Source: CAZPRY01 sp964589175 (GTDB lineage: Bacteria > Fidelibacterota > UBA2242). Taken from it: 64,000 nt of DNA. Each line of letters begins with the position of its first letter. The stretch's first letter is position 1. Position numbers and translations under genes: made by a program. Under the pieces are notes generated by a model, which did not search any database, was not told the DNA's origin, and saw only the letters and a list, made by a program, of their open reading frames with translations. The DNA is taken from NCBI GenBank assembly GCA_964589175.1, contig CAZPRY010000022.1, positions 3,429 through 67,428 of the forward strand. The letters are read 5' to 3'. Of this stretch, positions 50,834 to 60,047 are shown one piece after another.

Positions 50834-51910
50834 TTACTCCGCCGAAAGCCGCAAAATTTCGAGGATCATCCTGACGGCCTTTTCCATATCCGCGACATAG
50901 ATATGTTCGTCGACGGAATGTTCCAGGCGTGCGCCGATGCCGACTACGGCCATTTCGATGCCCTTGTTGTTGTAGATTGAAGCGTCGGTAAAGCCCGTGA
51001 TGAAGGTGGTCTGCGCGTCGATGCCAACGGTTTTGAGGGCTTTTTGGGAGAGTAGCACAGTGGCGGAATCCCTGGGAATGTCGACGGCCTTGCAGAGATT
51101 ATCGACTTTGATCGTGCAAGTAGCGCCGATCGACTCGACCTGTTTGCGAATACTGTCGACCATCTCGTCGGCCAGTTTTTGAGCTTTGGCGTGGTTCAGG
51201 CTGCGGCATTCGGCCAGAAAAGAGGCTTTGTCCGGGACGCCGTTGCGCACCAGGCCGCCGCTGATGACGCCGACATTGGCCGTGGTTTCATGATCGAGAC
51301 GACCGAGGCGCAGCGCGCTGATGGCTTTCGAGGCGGCCAGGATGGCGTTGATGCCTTTCTCCGGCTCCATGCCCGCGTGGGCGGATTTGCCGCGCACTTC
51401 CACGTCGATGGCGAAGTAGGAGGGACCGCCGATGACGATCGTATCCAGCGTATCATTATCGAGCAGAAAGCCTTTTTTCGCCGTAAGCAGGCTGTAATCG
51501 AGGTTCTTGACCCCGAACAGACCGACCTCTTCCTGGCGGCTGATGGCGATCTCGATGGGCGGATGAATTTCAGCCACTCGCAGGGCTTCCAGCATTTCGG
51601 CGATGCCGGCCTTATCGTCGGCGCCCAGGATCGTCTCGCCTTTGGAGCGGATGATGCCTTCTTCCAAAACCGGTTCAATGCCCACGCCCGGTTTAACGGT
51701 GTCGGCATGGCAGGAGAGCAGGATCGGCTCCTTGCCCATGCAGCCTTTGGCAGGCAGTTTGGCTACCAGGTTGCCGTAGTCATCTTTCTGCGCAATGGCC
51801 CCGATCTTTTCGAATTCGCCTTTCAGATAATCAATGAATTCGGCTTCGTTGCCCGATTCGCTCGGAATTCGCACCATTTCCATGAATTGCCGGATCATAC
51901 TTTCGGACAT
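50834..51910 (-). CDS. M20 family peptidase (PepT-like)
   Basis: A 358-residue metallopeptidase with the M20 two-zinc site: SCHADTV (His/Asp), GADDKAG (bridging Asp), RQEEVGL (catalytic Glu pair) and the C-terminal GARLEHSVDEHIY (His). The insertion domain (about 170-280) mediates dimerisation. The layout matches tripeptidase PepT2-like enzymes acting on small peptides in the cytosol. A GAGGG site precedes the ATG. It heads an operon with the GNAT gene. A 47-bp fragment of its 3' end recurs at 49033. Confidence 0.9.
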   Translation of the reverse strand: MSESMIRQFMEMVRIPSESGNEAEFIDYLKGEFEKIGAIAQKDDYGNLVAKLPAKGCMGKEPILLSCHADTVKPGVGIEPVLEEGIIRSKGETILGADDKAGIAEMLEALRVAEIHPPIEIAISRQEEVGLFGVKNLDYSLLTAKKGFLLDNDTLDTIVIGGPSYFAIDVEVRGKSAHAGMEPEKGINAILAASKAISALRLGRLDHETTANVGVISGGLVRNGVPDKASFLAECRSLNHAKAQKLADEMVDSIRKQVESIGATCTIKVDNLCKAVDIPRDSATVLLSQKALKTVGIDAQTTFITGFTDASIYNNKGIEMAVVGIGARLEHSVDEHIYVADMEKAVRMILEILRLSAE

Positions 51911-52019
51911 GTAACCCTCGTATTTCTGGTTGTTTGATTTTTCATTGACTGAAATATAACAGATTTCGGGCGTAATGTCTATGGCAGGAACAGGGAACGG
52001 AATTATTGCTCATTGGCGC

Positions 52020-52055
52020 AAAAAAGAAAAGGCTGTCTTCGTCAGGCAGCCTTTT
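52020..52055 (-). terminator. intrinsic terminator after the PepSY-like gene
   Basis: On the minus strand AAAAGGCTG pairs with CAGCCTTTT (52027-52035 with 52047-52055), followed by CTTTTTTT. It lies 34 bp after the stop of 52089-52556. Confidence 0.8.
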
Positions 52056-52088
52056 CAAACCGGGTTGGTTAAAACCTAAAAACGAAGA

Positions 52089-52556
52089 TTATTCGTTTTC
52101 CCCGCCCTCAGCGCCCTCTTCAGCCTCCGCCGGTTTCTGTAACGGCAAACCGGCCACATCAAACATCAGGTCCACTTTTGTCGAATCGTTGCCCACTTCG
52201 GCTTCGTAGGTTACTACGCCTTCCGAATCAACGATGCGGGCGGCTTCCGAGATCTGACATTCTGGATAATTGATCTGAACGAAGGCACGCACGGTATCAG
52301 GCAATGCCCCGGCACTCAGATACGTTTCGGTTTCGAGCAATTTGCCGGTTTTGTCAATGACGATCGAAATTGCCACACTATCCACCTGAAAAGACGCTTC
52401 GAACGTCTCTTCGTTTTCCTGATCCCATTTCACCTCAGCCACATCCGGGTAGAGTTTCTGAAATGCTTTCTGGACGGTTTTGGGTATTTTATCGGTTTGC
52501 GAACACGCAACGATGGCGATACACAAGACCAGGATCAGGACTGTTTTTACCTTCAT
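52089..52556 (-). CDS. PepSY-like lipoprotein
   Basis: A 155-residue lipoprotein with a lipobox AIVACS (Cys 18). Two beta-alpha-beta PepSY-like repeats follow: VQKAFQKLYPDVAEVKWDQ and VRAFVQINYPECQISEAA, with the usual strand VTYEAEV. The tail is Glu/Gly-rich. PepSY-like proteins are small periplasmic domains, sometimes peptidase regulators or chaperone-like; no function is proven here. A weak GGAGAG ribosome site precedes the ATG. It is monocistronic. Confidence 0.8.
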   Translation of the reverse strand: MKVKTVLILVLCIAIVACSQTDKIPKTVQKAFQKLYPDVAEVKWDQENEETFEASFQVDSVAISIVIDKTGKLLETETYLSAGALPDTVRAFVQINYPECQISEAARIVDSEGVVTYEAEVGNDSTKVDLMFDVAGLPLQKPAEAEEGAEGGENE

Positions 52557-52923
52557 TTTGTACTCTCCATTCTATTTTATTCCGTACGCATTCCAACGTA
52601 CAGGCACAAGTTTACATAGAATTTTGAAATGCAATGCTATGGAATTTTGCACTTGCTGAAAAATAAATTGCAGTGCGATTAACGCCGGGAGCCGGTACTC
52701 CATCAATAGGTAAAGTTACGGCGTTAAGCGGCTGAAACTATCGTTCGACGGACGGACGAACGGGTGTCGCGGGCTGATTTTCGCTTGTTGAAAAGACCGT
52801 CGAGACCTTTATAACGAGACATTTTCTTCGACCGCCCGGCGATAATACTTTTTGACTTTTAATGGAATTAAGTAGATTACAGGCACTTTTTCGCGAGACG
52901 GCACTGAAATATAAGGAGTTAGA
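52557..52923. other. divergent intergenic control region
   Basis: Lies between the PepSY-like and MFS genes. GTTCG/CGAAC arms (52742-52760) make a small hairpin. A TTGACT with a poor -10 is at 52852, ahead of the AAGGAG site of the MFS gene. No gene is seen. Confidence 0.35.
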
Positions 52924-54330
52924 ATGACAGACCAGATAATTCAGACGTTACGAGATAAGAAGAGCGCCCGGTGGCTAGCTTTGATAATCGTCGCGTTTAC
53001 CATGTTTGCGGGTTATTTTTTAGCGGATGTGATGGCACCGCTCCAGGGGATGCTGGAGAAACAACTGCACTGGAGCAGTACCGATTACGGATGGTATACC
53101 GGCGCTTATGGCTGGTTTAATGTCTTCCTGTTTTTCCTGATCTTTGGCGGAATCATCCTTGATAAAATGGGTGTCCGTTTTACGGGATTAGTATCAGCAG
53201 TCGTTATGGTTTGCGGAACAGCAGTAAAATATTGGGCGATAAGCACGCATGTCCTTGACGGTTTGAGCTGGCACATTCTGTTCTGGACTTTTCCAGCTCA
53301 GGTCTGGCTCGCTGCCCTGGGCTTTGCCATCTTTGGCGTCGGGGTGGAGGTGACCGGTATTACGGTATCCAAAATCATCGTCAAATGGTTTAAAGGTCAC
53401 GAGTTGGCCCTGGCGATGGGGCTTCAATTGGCTATCGCCCGGTTGGGTACTGCTCTGGCGCTTTCAACATCATTACCGATCGCGAAAGCCTTTGGGCGTG
53501 TTTCGGCGCCGGTGCTGATTTGCCTGATTATGCTATGTATCGGCGTGCTTGCTTTCTTTGTCTACACCGTTAATGATAAAAAACTTGAAGCTTCCGTTGC
53601 GGCCGCCAATAAGCAAAATCAAACTAATCCTATTGCTGAAGACGAATTCCACATCAGAGATATTCTAAGCATTATCAAAAACAGAGGCTGGTGGTATATT
53701 ACCATCCTTTGCGCGCTTTTTTACTCTGCTGTATTTCCATTCCTGAAATATGCCACCTATTTTATGGTAAATAAATTTGGAGTGGCCGAAAGTTGGGCCG
53801 GCGCTATTCCCGGATTGCTGCCCTTTGGCACCATCCTGCTGACGCCCTTCTTCGGCAATCTGTACGATCGCAAGGGCAAAGGAGCTACGATTATGATCAT
53901 CGGCTCGCTGTTGATTATTCTGGTGCATTTGCTGTTCGCTGTTCCGATCTTGAATCACTGGCTGATTGCGATTCTGCTGATGATCACTCTCGGGATCGGA
54001 TTTTCACTGGTGCCTTCAGCGATGTGGCCCTCAGTTCCGAAAATCATCCCGGAACGGCAACTGGGATCGGCTTATGCCCTTATTTTCTGGGTTCAGAATG
54101 CCTGGGCGCTGATGTTTGTCCCGGCCCTGATCGGTTGGGTGCTTGATAAATATTGCGTGACCGGCACCATCGTGCAGGACGGACAGACCCTTACGACGTA
54201 TAATTATACCCTGCCGATGATTATTTTTATGACCTTTGGCATAACGGCGCTCCTGTTTGCCTTTTTACTCAAAGTCGAAGACAAGAAGAAGGGCTATGGT
54301 CTCGAAAAGCCCAACATCGTCAAAGTATAG
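52924..54330 (+). CDS. major facilitator superfamily transporter
   Basis: A 468-residue inner-membrane protein with about 12 helices. GIILDKMGVRFTGL is a variant of the MFS loop 2-3 signature, repeated in the second half as GNLYDRKGKGATIM. The pattern fits the OPA/nitrate-sugar-type MFS branch that exchanges or imports small solutes; the substrate is unknown. AAGGAG precedes the ATG. The gene is monocistronic, with a strong terminator at 54374. Confidence 0.92.
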   Translation: MTDQIIQTLRDKKSARWLALIIVAFTMFAGYFLADVMAPLQGMLEKQLHWSSTDYGWYTGAYGWFNVFLFFLIFGGIILDKMGVRFTGLVSAVVMVCGTAVKYWAISTHVLDGLSWHILFWTFPAQVWLAALGFAIFGVGVEVTGITVSKIIVKWFKGHELALAMGLQLAIARLGTALALSTSLPIAKAFGRVSAPVLICLIMLCIGVLAFFVYTVNDKKLEASVAAANKQNQTNPIAEDEFHIRDILSIIKNRGWWYITILCALFYSAVFPFLKYATYFMVNKFGVAESWAGAIPGLLPFGTILLTPFFGNLYDRKGKGATIMIIGSLLIILVHLLFAVPILNHWLIAILLMITLGIGFSLVPSAMWPSVPKIIPERQLGSAYALIFWVQNAWALMFVPALIGWVLDKYCVTGTIVQDGQTLTTYNYTLPMIIFMTFGITALLFAFLLKVEDKKKGYGLEKPNIVKV

Positions 54331-54373
54331 ATTATAATCCACGAGGATTAGCTCCCCGCGCAATAGAAATTGA

Positions 54374-54415
54374 AGACGCCTTCCGGAATCCTTTCCGGGA
54401 GGCGTCTCGCTTTTT
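54374..54415 (+). terminator. intrinsic terminator after the MFS gene
   Basis: AGACGCCT pairs with AGGCGTCT, and inside it CCGGAA with TTCCGG, with one unpaired base on each side (54374-54407), followed by CGCTTTTT. One of the strongest hairpins in the window. Confidence 0.9.
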
Positions 54416-54463
54416 GCCATTCCATGCGTGATCAGGTTTTAAAACCTCATCAATTTTTATGGA

Positions 54464-55378
54464 TCATTCCGGTTGGATAAGTAGTTCTCCTTTAAAAGTA
54501 TCAACCCACACGGCGACGGCGCCATCCGTAGGATCCCCGCAAACTATCCAGGTGGCACGAGCGACTCCCAAGTATTTGTGGTAATCATCGCCCTGCACAT
54601 GCAGCCCATGTTGCTTTACTTCGCTAGTATCCGTTCGGAAGAGATCCGACCAGAATTGAATTGACCATTTTCCCGATAAGTGAAATCGGTTTTCGTTAAA
54701 ATAGTCCAAAGCGACTAAGAGATTTTCTTCATGAAACAGGGGAAGCCGGTTGTGAATCTGCTTCAGGGAATCGAGATAGGTTTTAATCGAGAGACCTTCG
54801 GATAGCTGTTCGAAGTATAGCTCTTCGTAGCCGATATCATTTAAACGCAGGTGGTAGGAGAATGGCCAGTTAATTATCGGTAGTTCCTCCAGGATCAGGA
54901 CGACTCCTTCGTCAACCTGATCTTTAATAAAGCAAGTCAGTGTACCGAGTAAAACGCAAATTTTCTGCAGTTCGGATGGTATCGTCGCACCGCTGTGGAT
55001 CAATGTAGTCTTAGTTGTTTCTCGAGAGGTAAATCGAATTTCATACCGTTCGACCGAACAACTTGTACCCGGGATATGGATATATTCATCATCAAATGTG
55101 TTGAAATCAGCTTCCTCAAAACCGGATTGTATGCTATCAATCCAAGCCGGACTTAATACGACTTCCATACGAAAATTGCGTAGCCAGCGTTTGTACATCA
55201 GTGATGTGTACCCATCCTGGTACACACATACCTTATCCTCAATTCCACTGTCCGGGTTTTCCCACAAGTAGCTCAGGAAAGGCTGCTCGGCTTCGTACTC
55301 GGTATTGATCTTCCCGCAACCTGACAGGATCAGGAGAAGAATGATAAGAAGTGATAAAATTTCGCGATCACGTTTCAT
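54464..55378 (-). CDS. lipoprotein of unknown function
   Basis: A 304-residue lipoprotein: leader LLIILLLILSGC with lipid Cys about 22. No catalytic or domain motif stands out. The middle has SAWIDSIQSGFEEAD-like helical segments and a beta-rich C-terminus ending VDTFKGELLIQPE. The ATG at 55378 is preceded by AAGAGGAATTC; longer upstream frames would lack a leader. It stands alone between a convergent MFS gene and the SDR gene. Confidence 0.65.
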   Translation of the reverse strand: MKRDREILSLLIILLLILSGCGKINTEYEAEQPFLSYLWENPDSGIEDKVCVYQDGYTSLMYKRWLRNFRMEVVLSPAWIDSIQSGFEEADFNTFDDEYIHIPGTSCSVERYEIRFTSRETTKTTLIHSGATIPSELQKICVLLGTLTCFIKDQVDEGVVLILEELPIINWPFSYHLRLNDIGYEELYFEQLSEGLSIKTYLDSLKQIHNRLPLFHEENLLVALDYFNENRFHLSGKWSIQFWSDLFRTDTSEVKQHGLHVQGDDYHKYLGVARATWIVCGDPTDGAVAVWVDTFKGELLIQPE

Positions 55379-55533
55379 CGAATTCCTCTTTCGAAAGTTG
55401 ACGCGACATCGTACCATCACCAAAGAAATACTGAAAAAATCGCACGCAGGATTCTTTTTCTGCATGTATATCTTATATCTGTATTTAATGTAAAGGTTGC
55501 AGGAATTTTTTACAATGCTTGTGGTCTGATATT

Positions 55534-56253
55534 TTATCCCCGGCGACCTTTTAACAGAGTTCCCTGAGCGAAAATTTGCAGGCGCATCATCCATTTACGG
55601 AATTTAACGAGCGGGATCACGATTCGCGGAGCGGTATAGCGGACGGGCTTTTTGTCCATGCAGATCAGAAGATGCCGGACGGCCTGTTCAGCGCTGATCA
55701 TGAATGGCTTGACATCGCCTTTGGCCAATTTGGTGTCGACGAATCCGAAACGCACATTGGATATATGGACATTCGTGGATCTGAGCGCCAAAGCCAGCCC
55801 TTCGAGGTAGTTGGAAAATCCCGCTTTGGAGGCATGATAGGCGGGTGCTTCCGGGGAAAGCAGATCGTCCGCAACGCTGGAAATGCCTATGAAGTGCCCG
55901 TTGCCTTTGCGAATCATCGCAGGAATTACGACTGCTGCTGTTTTCAGCATGCCCAGCAGATTGACCTCAAGCGTTTTTACGTCGTTCTCCATATGAGCGG
56001 GATCGAACAGCTCGCCGATTCCGGCGCAATAAATGCAAAGATCGGGCGGGCCGGATGTTTCAAGAATGGAAGCCAGGATGCCGGGATAGTTTTCATCTGA
56101 AACATCGGCGATGGTATGCCGGTAAGCCGGATCGATCAGCGTTGATTTACTCCTCGAAATACCTTCAACCTGCCAGCCTTGTTGGAGCAGTTGGCGGGTT
56201 ATAGCCAGGCCGATCCCGTCCGAATTGCCGATCAGGATAGCATTAGTTCTCAC
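55534..56253 (-). CDS. short-chain dehydrogenase/reductase
   Basis: A 239-residue SDR-fold oxidoreductase. The nucleotide motif is GNSDGIGLAI, a variant of TGxxxGIG, followed by the CAGIG strand; the active site has Ser in GISSVAD and the pair YHASK. It reduces or oxidises a carbonyl or alcohol with NAD(P). The C-terminal region RYTAPRIVIPLVKFRKW is hydrophobic and may dock to membrane lipids, as in ketoacyl- or sphinganine-reductase-like members. No operon partner is evident. Confidence 0.87.
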   Translation of the reverse strand: MRTNAILIGNSDGIGLAITRQLLQQGWQVEGISRSKSTLIDPAYRHTIADVSDENYPGILASILETSGPPDLCIYCAGIGELFDPAHMENDVKTLEVNLLGMLKTAAVVIPAMIRKGNGHFIGISSVADDLLSPEAPAYHASKAGFSNYLEGLALALRSTNVHISNVRFGFVDTKLAKGDVKPFMISAEQAVRHLLICMDKKPVRYTAPRIVIPLVKFRKWMMRLQIFAQGTLLKGRRG

Positions 56254-56411
56254 GACTTCCTCCTTGTCAGTAGAATAACGAATTTCCGGATAACTTGCGA
56301 TTACAAGGTAATATAACGGCTATCCGATACGGATTGAAATCTTTTATTTGCCATTGCTCTAAGATTCTTTGGATTATAATCCCGATCCTCCTGTTTATCC
56401 GGATCCTTGAC

Positions 56412-56741
56412 CTAAGCGGGCAGGTCCATTAAAAACTGTTTCATGCTCTGCTGGTAGGCCTCGAAGGCCTGGCGTCCGGCCGGTGTCAGACTAAGAAAAG
56501 TCCGCGGGATTTTGTGCACAAGTTCCTTTTTGATCTCGACATAGCCGCCGGCTTCCAGTTTGCTCAGATGCGAGGACAGATTGCCTTTGGTCAGGCCGGT
56601 TTGGCGCATGATGAAGAGGAAGTCGGCGCTTTCGACGACGTAGAGGTAGGCTGCGATCATCAGGCGGGCCGGCTCGTGGATCAGGCGATCGATTTCTGCG
56701 ATGGATTGAATCTTTTCGTTTTCGGCGTCAGTTACTGCCAT
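56412..56741 (-). CDS. winged-helix transcriptional regulator (HTH_34/ArsR-MarR-like)
   Basis: A 109-residue regulator with the winged-helix domain: EPARLMIAAYL, the recognition helix TKGNLSSHLSKLE and the wing GYVEIKKELVHKIPRTFLSLT. The family controls small membrane-protein operons and often represses itself. Its ATG overlaps the end of the upstream membrane gene by 14 bases, so it is coupled. A strong promoter with a palindromic operator lies at the front of this operon (58060-58088), and this protein is the probable binder (inference). Confidence 0.88.
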   Translation of the reverse strand: MAVTDAENEKIQSIAEIDRLIHEPARLMIAAYLYVVESADFLFIMRQTGLTKGNLSSHLSKLEAGGYVEIKKELVHKIPRTFLSLTPAGRQAFEAYQQSMKQFLMDLPA

Positions 56742-57381
56742 GGTTTTCCTCCGCGGTGGGCAACCGGTATTTCTGCAGGAATAAAACCAGATGCGCGATG
56801 CCGGTCAGCACGATCACCAGGGACGTAATCCCGAAAACCAGCGGGTAGCCATGATGCGCTACATAGCCCTGCAAAAAGAGGACTTCGCCGATCGGCACAA
56901 GGATCACAACCATCGTTCCATAGAACAAGAAACGGGGGACATTCAGCAGAACGGCGGCGAAACTGAAAGTGAACATGAAGACAAAACAAATAACACCCGG
57001 AAAAATCCAGTTCATTCTACGCAACGCCGGACCGTGACGGAACACAATCAATCCTGCGATGATACCCAGAATAACAATCAGAACCAGAATGATGTTCAGA
57101 CCCTTTAATTTTCGTTTGCGCCCTTCCCCGATTTTCATTATGCCCAGGCGCGGAACCGTGATCCTGTTCTTGCCGGCTTTTACCAATGCAAAGGCAACCA
57201 GGTAGATCGGCAGCATCAGTATCGAGCTCCAGAAATCCCCAAATCCATAACGGCTGACATATAGCGGAGCGACCATGAACAGCAGCAATGTCAATCCGAT
57301 CAAAATATCCCAGAGCCCATCCTGGAAAGTAGCCCGGAAGGCTTTCTTCTCCAGTTCTTTCAAATCAAGAGTTTTATGCAT
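56728..57381 (-). CDS. membrane protein, paralogue of the adjacent frameshifted gene
   Basis: A 217-residue protein with about five to six helices. The N-terminal LKELEKKAFRATFQDGLWDIL is amphipathic and also occurs in the upstream paralogue (LKTLEREIQRANFKDGIYDIT). The GLWDI/GIYDI box is a family hallmark of small membrane proteins adjacent to HTH_34 regulators. The ATG at 57381 follows AGGGAG and overlaps the end of the previous gene by eight bases. Function unknown; it may be a target or effector of the operon's regulator. Confidence 0.75.
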   Translation of the reverse strand: MHKTLDLKELEKKAFRATFQDGLWDILIGLTLLLFMVAPLYVSRYGFGDFWSSILMLPIYLVAFALVKAGKNRITVPRLGIMKIGEGRKRKLKGLNIILVLIVILGIIAGLIVFRHGPALRRMNWIFPGVICFVFMFTFSFAAVLLNVPRFLFYGTMVVILVPIGEVLFLQGYVAHHGYPLVFGITSLVIVLTGIAHLVLFLQKYRLPTAEENHGSN

Positions 57382-58007
57382 TGCTAACTCCCTGCATTTC
57401 GATTGGATTATTTTTAATAAATGCGTACAGATTTTTTGCCCCGATTCCAAGGATGACAAACGCCGAGAGTCCAAAGGGAAGCAGTGTATCCAGCGGCTCT
57501 CCAAGGTACGGATACAGTATTTCGGAGGCCGGTATGCTGATTCCGAAAAGCGCACCAACCAGAAATAGGGTAAAGTAATCCGTGATGAAACCCAGAAAAC
57601 CGAAGATCGTGATGAAGAAAACGGAAGTAAGCAATGCCGAGGTCATCATCGGAACGGACTGCAGGTGGATGATTCCGAGTCTTATCAGGATGATTTTCAC
57701 AATGATGATCAGATTCAGGGTGACGCCGGCGATCAAAACGGCTTTTGCTTGGCGCCTGGTTTTCCGGCCGGGCCGGGCGATTCCGGAGCGTGGGGCCGTG
57801 ATATATCGCTTTCCGAATATCAAAAAGAGAACTGCGAGGACCGGAAAAAAAAAGAATACTAAGCGGTTTCGGGATACCGATACTTTCGACCATCGGACTG
57901 AGCATGGAACACATGAACAGCCCCCACGTGATATCGTAAATACCGTCTTTAAAATTCGCTCGTTGTATCTCTCTTTCGAGAGTTTTAAGGTTAACGGTTG
58001 GGCTCAT
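57374..58007 (-). pseudogene. membrane protein broken by a T9 homopolymer frameshift
   Basis: From the ATG at 58007 (ribosome site AAAGGAG) the frame reads MSPTVNLKTLEREIQRANF through DGIYDITWG to about position 55, then enters a run of nine T (57845-57853 as A on the plus strand) and goes out of frame. With eight T it would continue PVLAVLFLIFGKRYITAP and on to the stop at 57374, giving about 210 residues homologous to the next gene. The downstream frame is intact, so only one base separates a full gene from this one. Phase variation, frameshift during translation or a sequencing error are all possible. Confidence 0.75.
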
Positions 58008-58059
58008 TGGCAACTCCTTTTCGTTTTTTGAAACATGGTTTGTGCTGCAAACCAGTATA

Positions 58060-58088
58060 TATATACAAACCGGTTTGGTAAATGTCAA
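58060..58088 (-). promoter_or_regulatory. sigma-70-type promoter with palindromic operator in the spacer
   Basis: On the minus strand TTGACA (58088-58083), a 17-bp spacer and TATATA (58065-58060) form a near-ideal promoter. The perfect 12-bp palindrome CAAACCGGTTTG (58066-58077) fills the spacer, and a second half site CAAACC occurs at 58048. A repressor bound here would block RNA polymerase. Confidence 0.8.
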
Positions 58089-58292
58089 TCTCTTTTTGGC
58101 AACGATGCAAAAAAATATTCAGCTTCCAATCAGCATTAAATCCTCATATGACGATTTCTGCAAATTTTACTCGTCTCAATAGTAACAAAATTTCAAAAAT
58201 CCGACGGGCTTCGTTTATCTGTTTGAAATCCATCCACTTTTTTTTATTTTATCCTCCAATTGAATGAACGGAATTATAGGAGTCGGACGGTT

Positions 58293-59501
58293 ATGAGCGC
58301 AGCAGAAAAATCCCGGCGTATCCTGTCGATTGATATTTTCCGGGGATTGACCATTTTCACGATGGTTTTTGTAAACGACCTGGCGGGTGTCAGAAATATT
58401 CCGCAATGGATGAAACACATGCCCAGCGAAGCGGACGGAATGACTTTTGTCGATCTGGTCTTTCCGGCCTTTCTCTTCATCGTCGGAATGGCGATTCCTT
58501 TCGCCATCGGCAACCGGATGGGAAAGGGCGATTCGGTTTGGGACATCTGGAAGCATATCCTGATCCGGACGGCCGGGCTTCTGGTGATCGGTGTTTTTAT
58601 GGTTAATATTGGTTCGCTGGATTCAGCGGCGACGGGACTGGAAAAACATCTATGGACCTTTTTGATGTTCGTTGGAGTCCTGCTGGTCTGGAATCAGTAT
58701 CCGCCGGCGGAGGGCCCGCGGGCCCGCATTTATAAAGTATTGAAGTACGTCGGAATCGTGCTATTGATCGTTCTGGCCGCAATCTATCGTCGGGAGGATG
58801 CCGGGCAGATCGAGTGGATGCAGACCAGCTGGTGGGGGATTCTGGGCCTCATCGGGTGGTCATACCTATTCAGCTGCGCCGTTTACTTTTTCTGTAAAGA
58901 CAATCAGATCGCCATGATCGGTATGATTGCGTTTTTTATTGCGCTCTACATTGGTGATAAAACCGGCAAACTTGACTTTATTCCGTTTATTGGCGATTAC
59001 CTTTGGCTGGGCGGGCATATCGGCGGTCATGCCTCCATTACGACGGCCGGTATGATGGTAGCCTTGCTGTTCGTTAAAAGTTCGCACCTGCAAGAGCCCC
59101 GGAAACGTATTCGCCGGATCATTGTCTTTGCCGTTTTCCTGTTTGCAACGGGCTACCTGCTGCGGGGCCTGTACGGCATCTCCAAAAACCTGGCGACGCC
59201 GTCCTGGAGCCTGTACAGTTCCGGGATCTGCTGCCTGTTATTCGCATTTTTATATTGGCTGGTGGATGTGCGGGGATTCAGCAAATGGGCGGCGTTTGCC
59301 CGGCCCGCCGGTACGAATCCGCTTCTGGCCTATATTCTGCCATCGATGATCTATGCCTTGCTGGCAATTTTCAATATCAAATTTTATTCGACGGTTTTGG
59401 GACATGACGGCATCGGCATCCTGCGATCGGTCGTTTTCGCTTTTTTGATACTGGGGATAACCCAGCTGATGACCGGCTGGAAGGTGCGTCTGCACCTGTG
59501 A
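58293..59501 (+). CDS. DUF5009/HGSNAT-like membrane acyltransferase
   Basis: A 402-residue polytopic membrane protein with about 10-11 helices. The N-terminal SIDIFRGLTIFTMVFVND and FVDLVFPAFLFIVGMAIPF are hallmarks of the DUF5009/YeiB/heparan-alpha-glucosaminide acetyltransferase-like group, which transfers acyl groups across the membrane. AGGAG lies 10 bp before the ATG at 58293; a TTG at 58260 is unlikely. A decayed dehydrogenase gene follows. The acceptor is unknown. Confidence 0.88.
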   Translation: MSAAEKSRRILSIDIFRGLTIFTMVFVNDLAGVRNIPQWMKHMPSEADGMTFVDLVFPAFLFIVGMAIPFAIGNRMGKGDSVWDIWKHILIRTAGLLVIGVFMVNIGSLDSAATGLEKHLWTFLMFVGVLLVWNQYPPAEGPRARIYKVLKYVGIVLLIVLAAIYRREDAGQIEWMQTSWWGILGLIGWSYLFSCAVYFFCKDNQIAMIGMIAFFIALYIGDKTGKLDFIPFIGDYLWLGGHIGGHASITTAGMMVALLFVKSSHLQEPRKRIRRIIVFAVFLFATGYLLRGLYGISKNLATPSWSLYSSGICCLLFAFLYWLVDVRGFSKWAAFARPAGTNPLLAYILPSMIYALLAIFNIKFYSTVLGHDGIGILRSVVFAFLILGITQLMTGWKVRLHL

Positions 59502-59545
59502 TTTGATAGCCCTGTACTGCCTGGATATAAATAGGGGAAGCGCTT

Positions 59546-60018
59546 ATGGATCGAGTACTCGTGCATACCGAAGCCCTGCAATCCTTCGTGGCGACCGTTT
59601 TAGAGTAGATCGGGCTTTCGGCGGAGCACGCCCGCATTACCGCGGATGTGCTGCTCAGCGCCGATCGTCGCGGGGTTGAGTCCCACACTATAGCGCGACT
59701 GAAGTGGTATGTCGATGGCATTAAAAGCGGCGTAATCCTGGCGTCACCGGAAGTTCGCACCTTTAAAGGGTTCTACCGATCAATCCGGAGGCATTCGCGG
59801 GCCTGGAGACGATTCGGGACGGGATGGATGCGTATATTCGCATGTTGAAAAATTCACCCAAAGCACAAGGTCAGGAGCACATTTATGTCGCCGGTGAAAA
59901 GGAGTTCGAAGCCGAGGAACGCAACCGGTTGCAGTTGACCATTCAGATAAAAGTCTACGACACACTGGAAAAGATTGCGGCAGAATTCAATTTGCCGTTT
60001 CGGATCAATGTTGTATAA
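59546..60018 (+). pseudogene. malate/L-lactate dehydrogenase (Ldh2 family) remnant with internal deletion
   Basis: The N-terminus reads MDRVLVHTEALQSFVATVLE, then TAG where Lys is expected, and continues IGLSAEHARITADVLLSADR and SHTIARLKWYVDGIKSG, the Ldh2-family start. It then jumps to the C-terminus in another frame: LPINPEAFAGLETIRDGMDA, KAQGQEHIYVAGEKEFEAE and FNLPFRINVV. About 200 residues of the catalytic core are missing. AGGGGAAG still precedes the ATG. Nonsense codon, deletion and frameshift together make this clearly non-functional. Confidence 0.88.
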
Positions 60019-60047
60019 CCCGCCGACCCGGAAACCATACGATCGAT

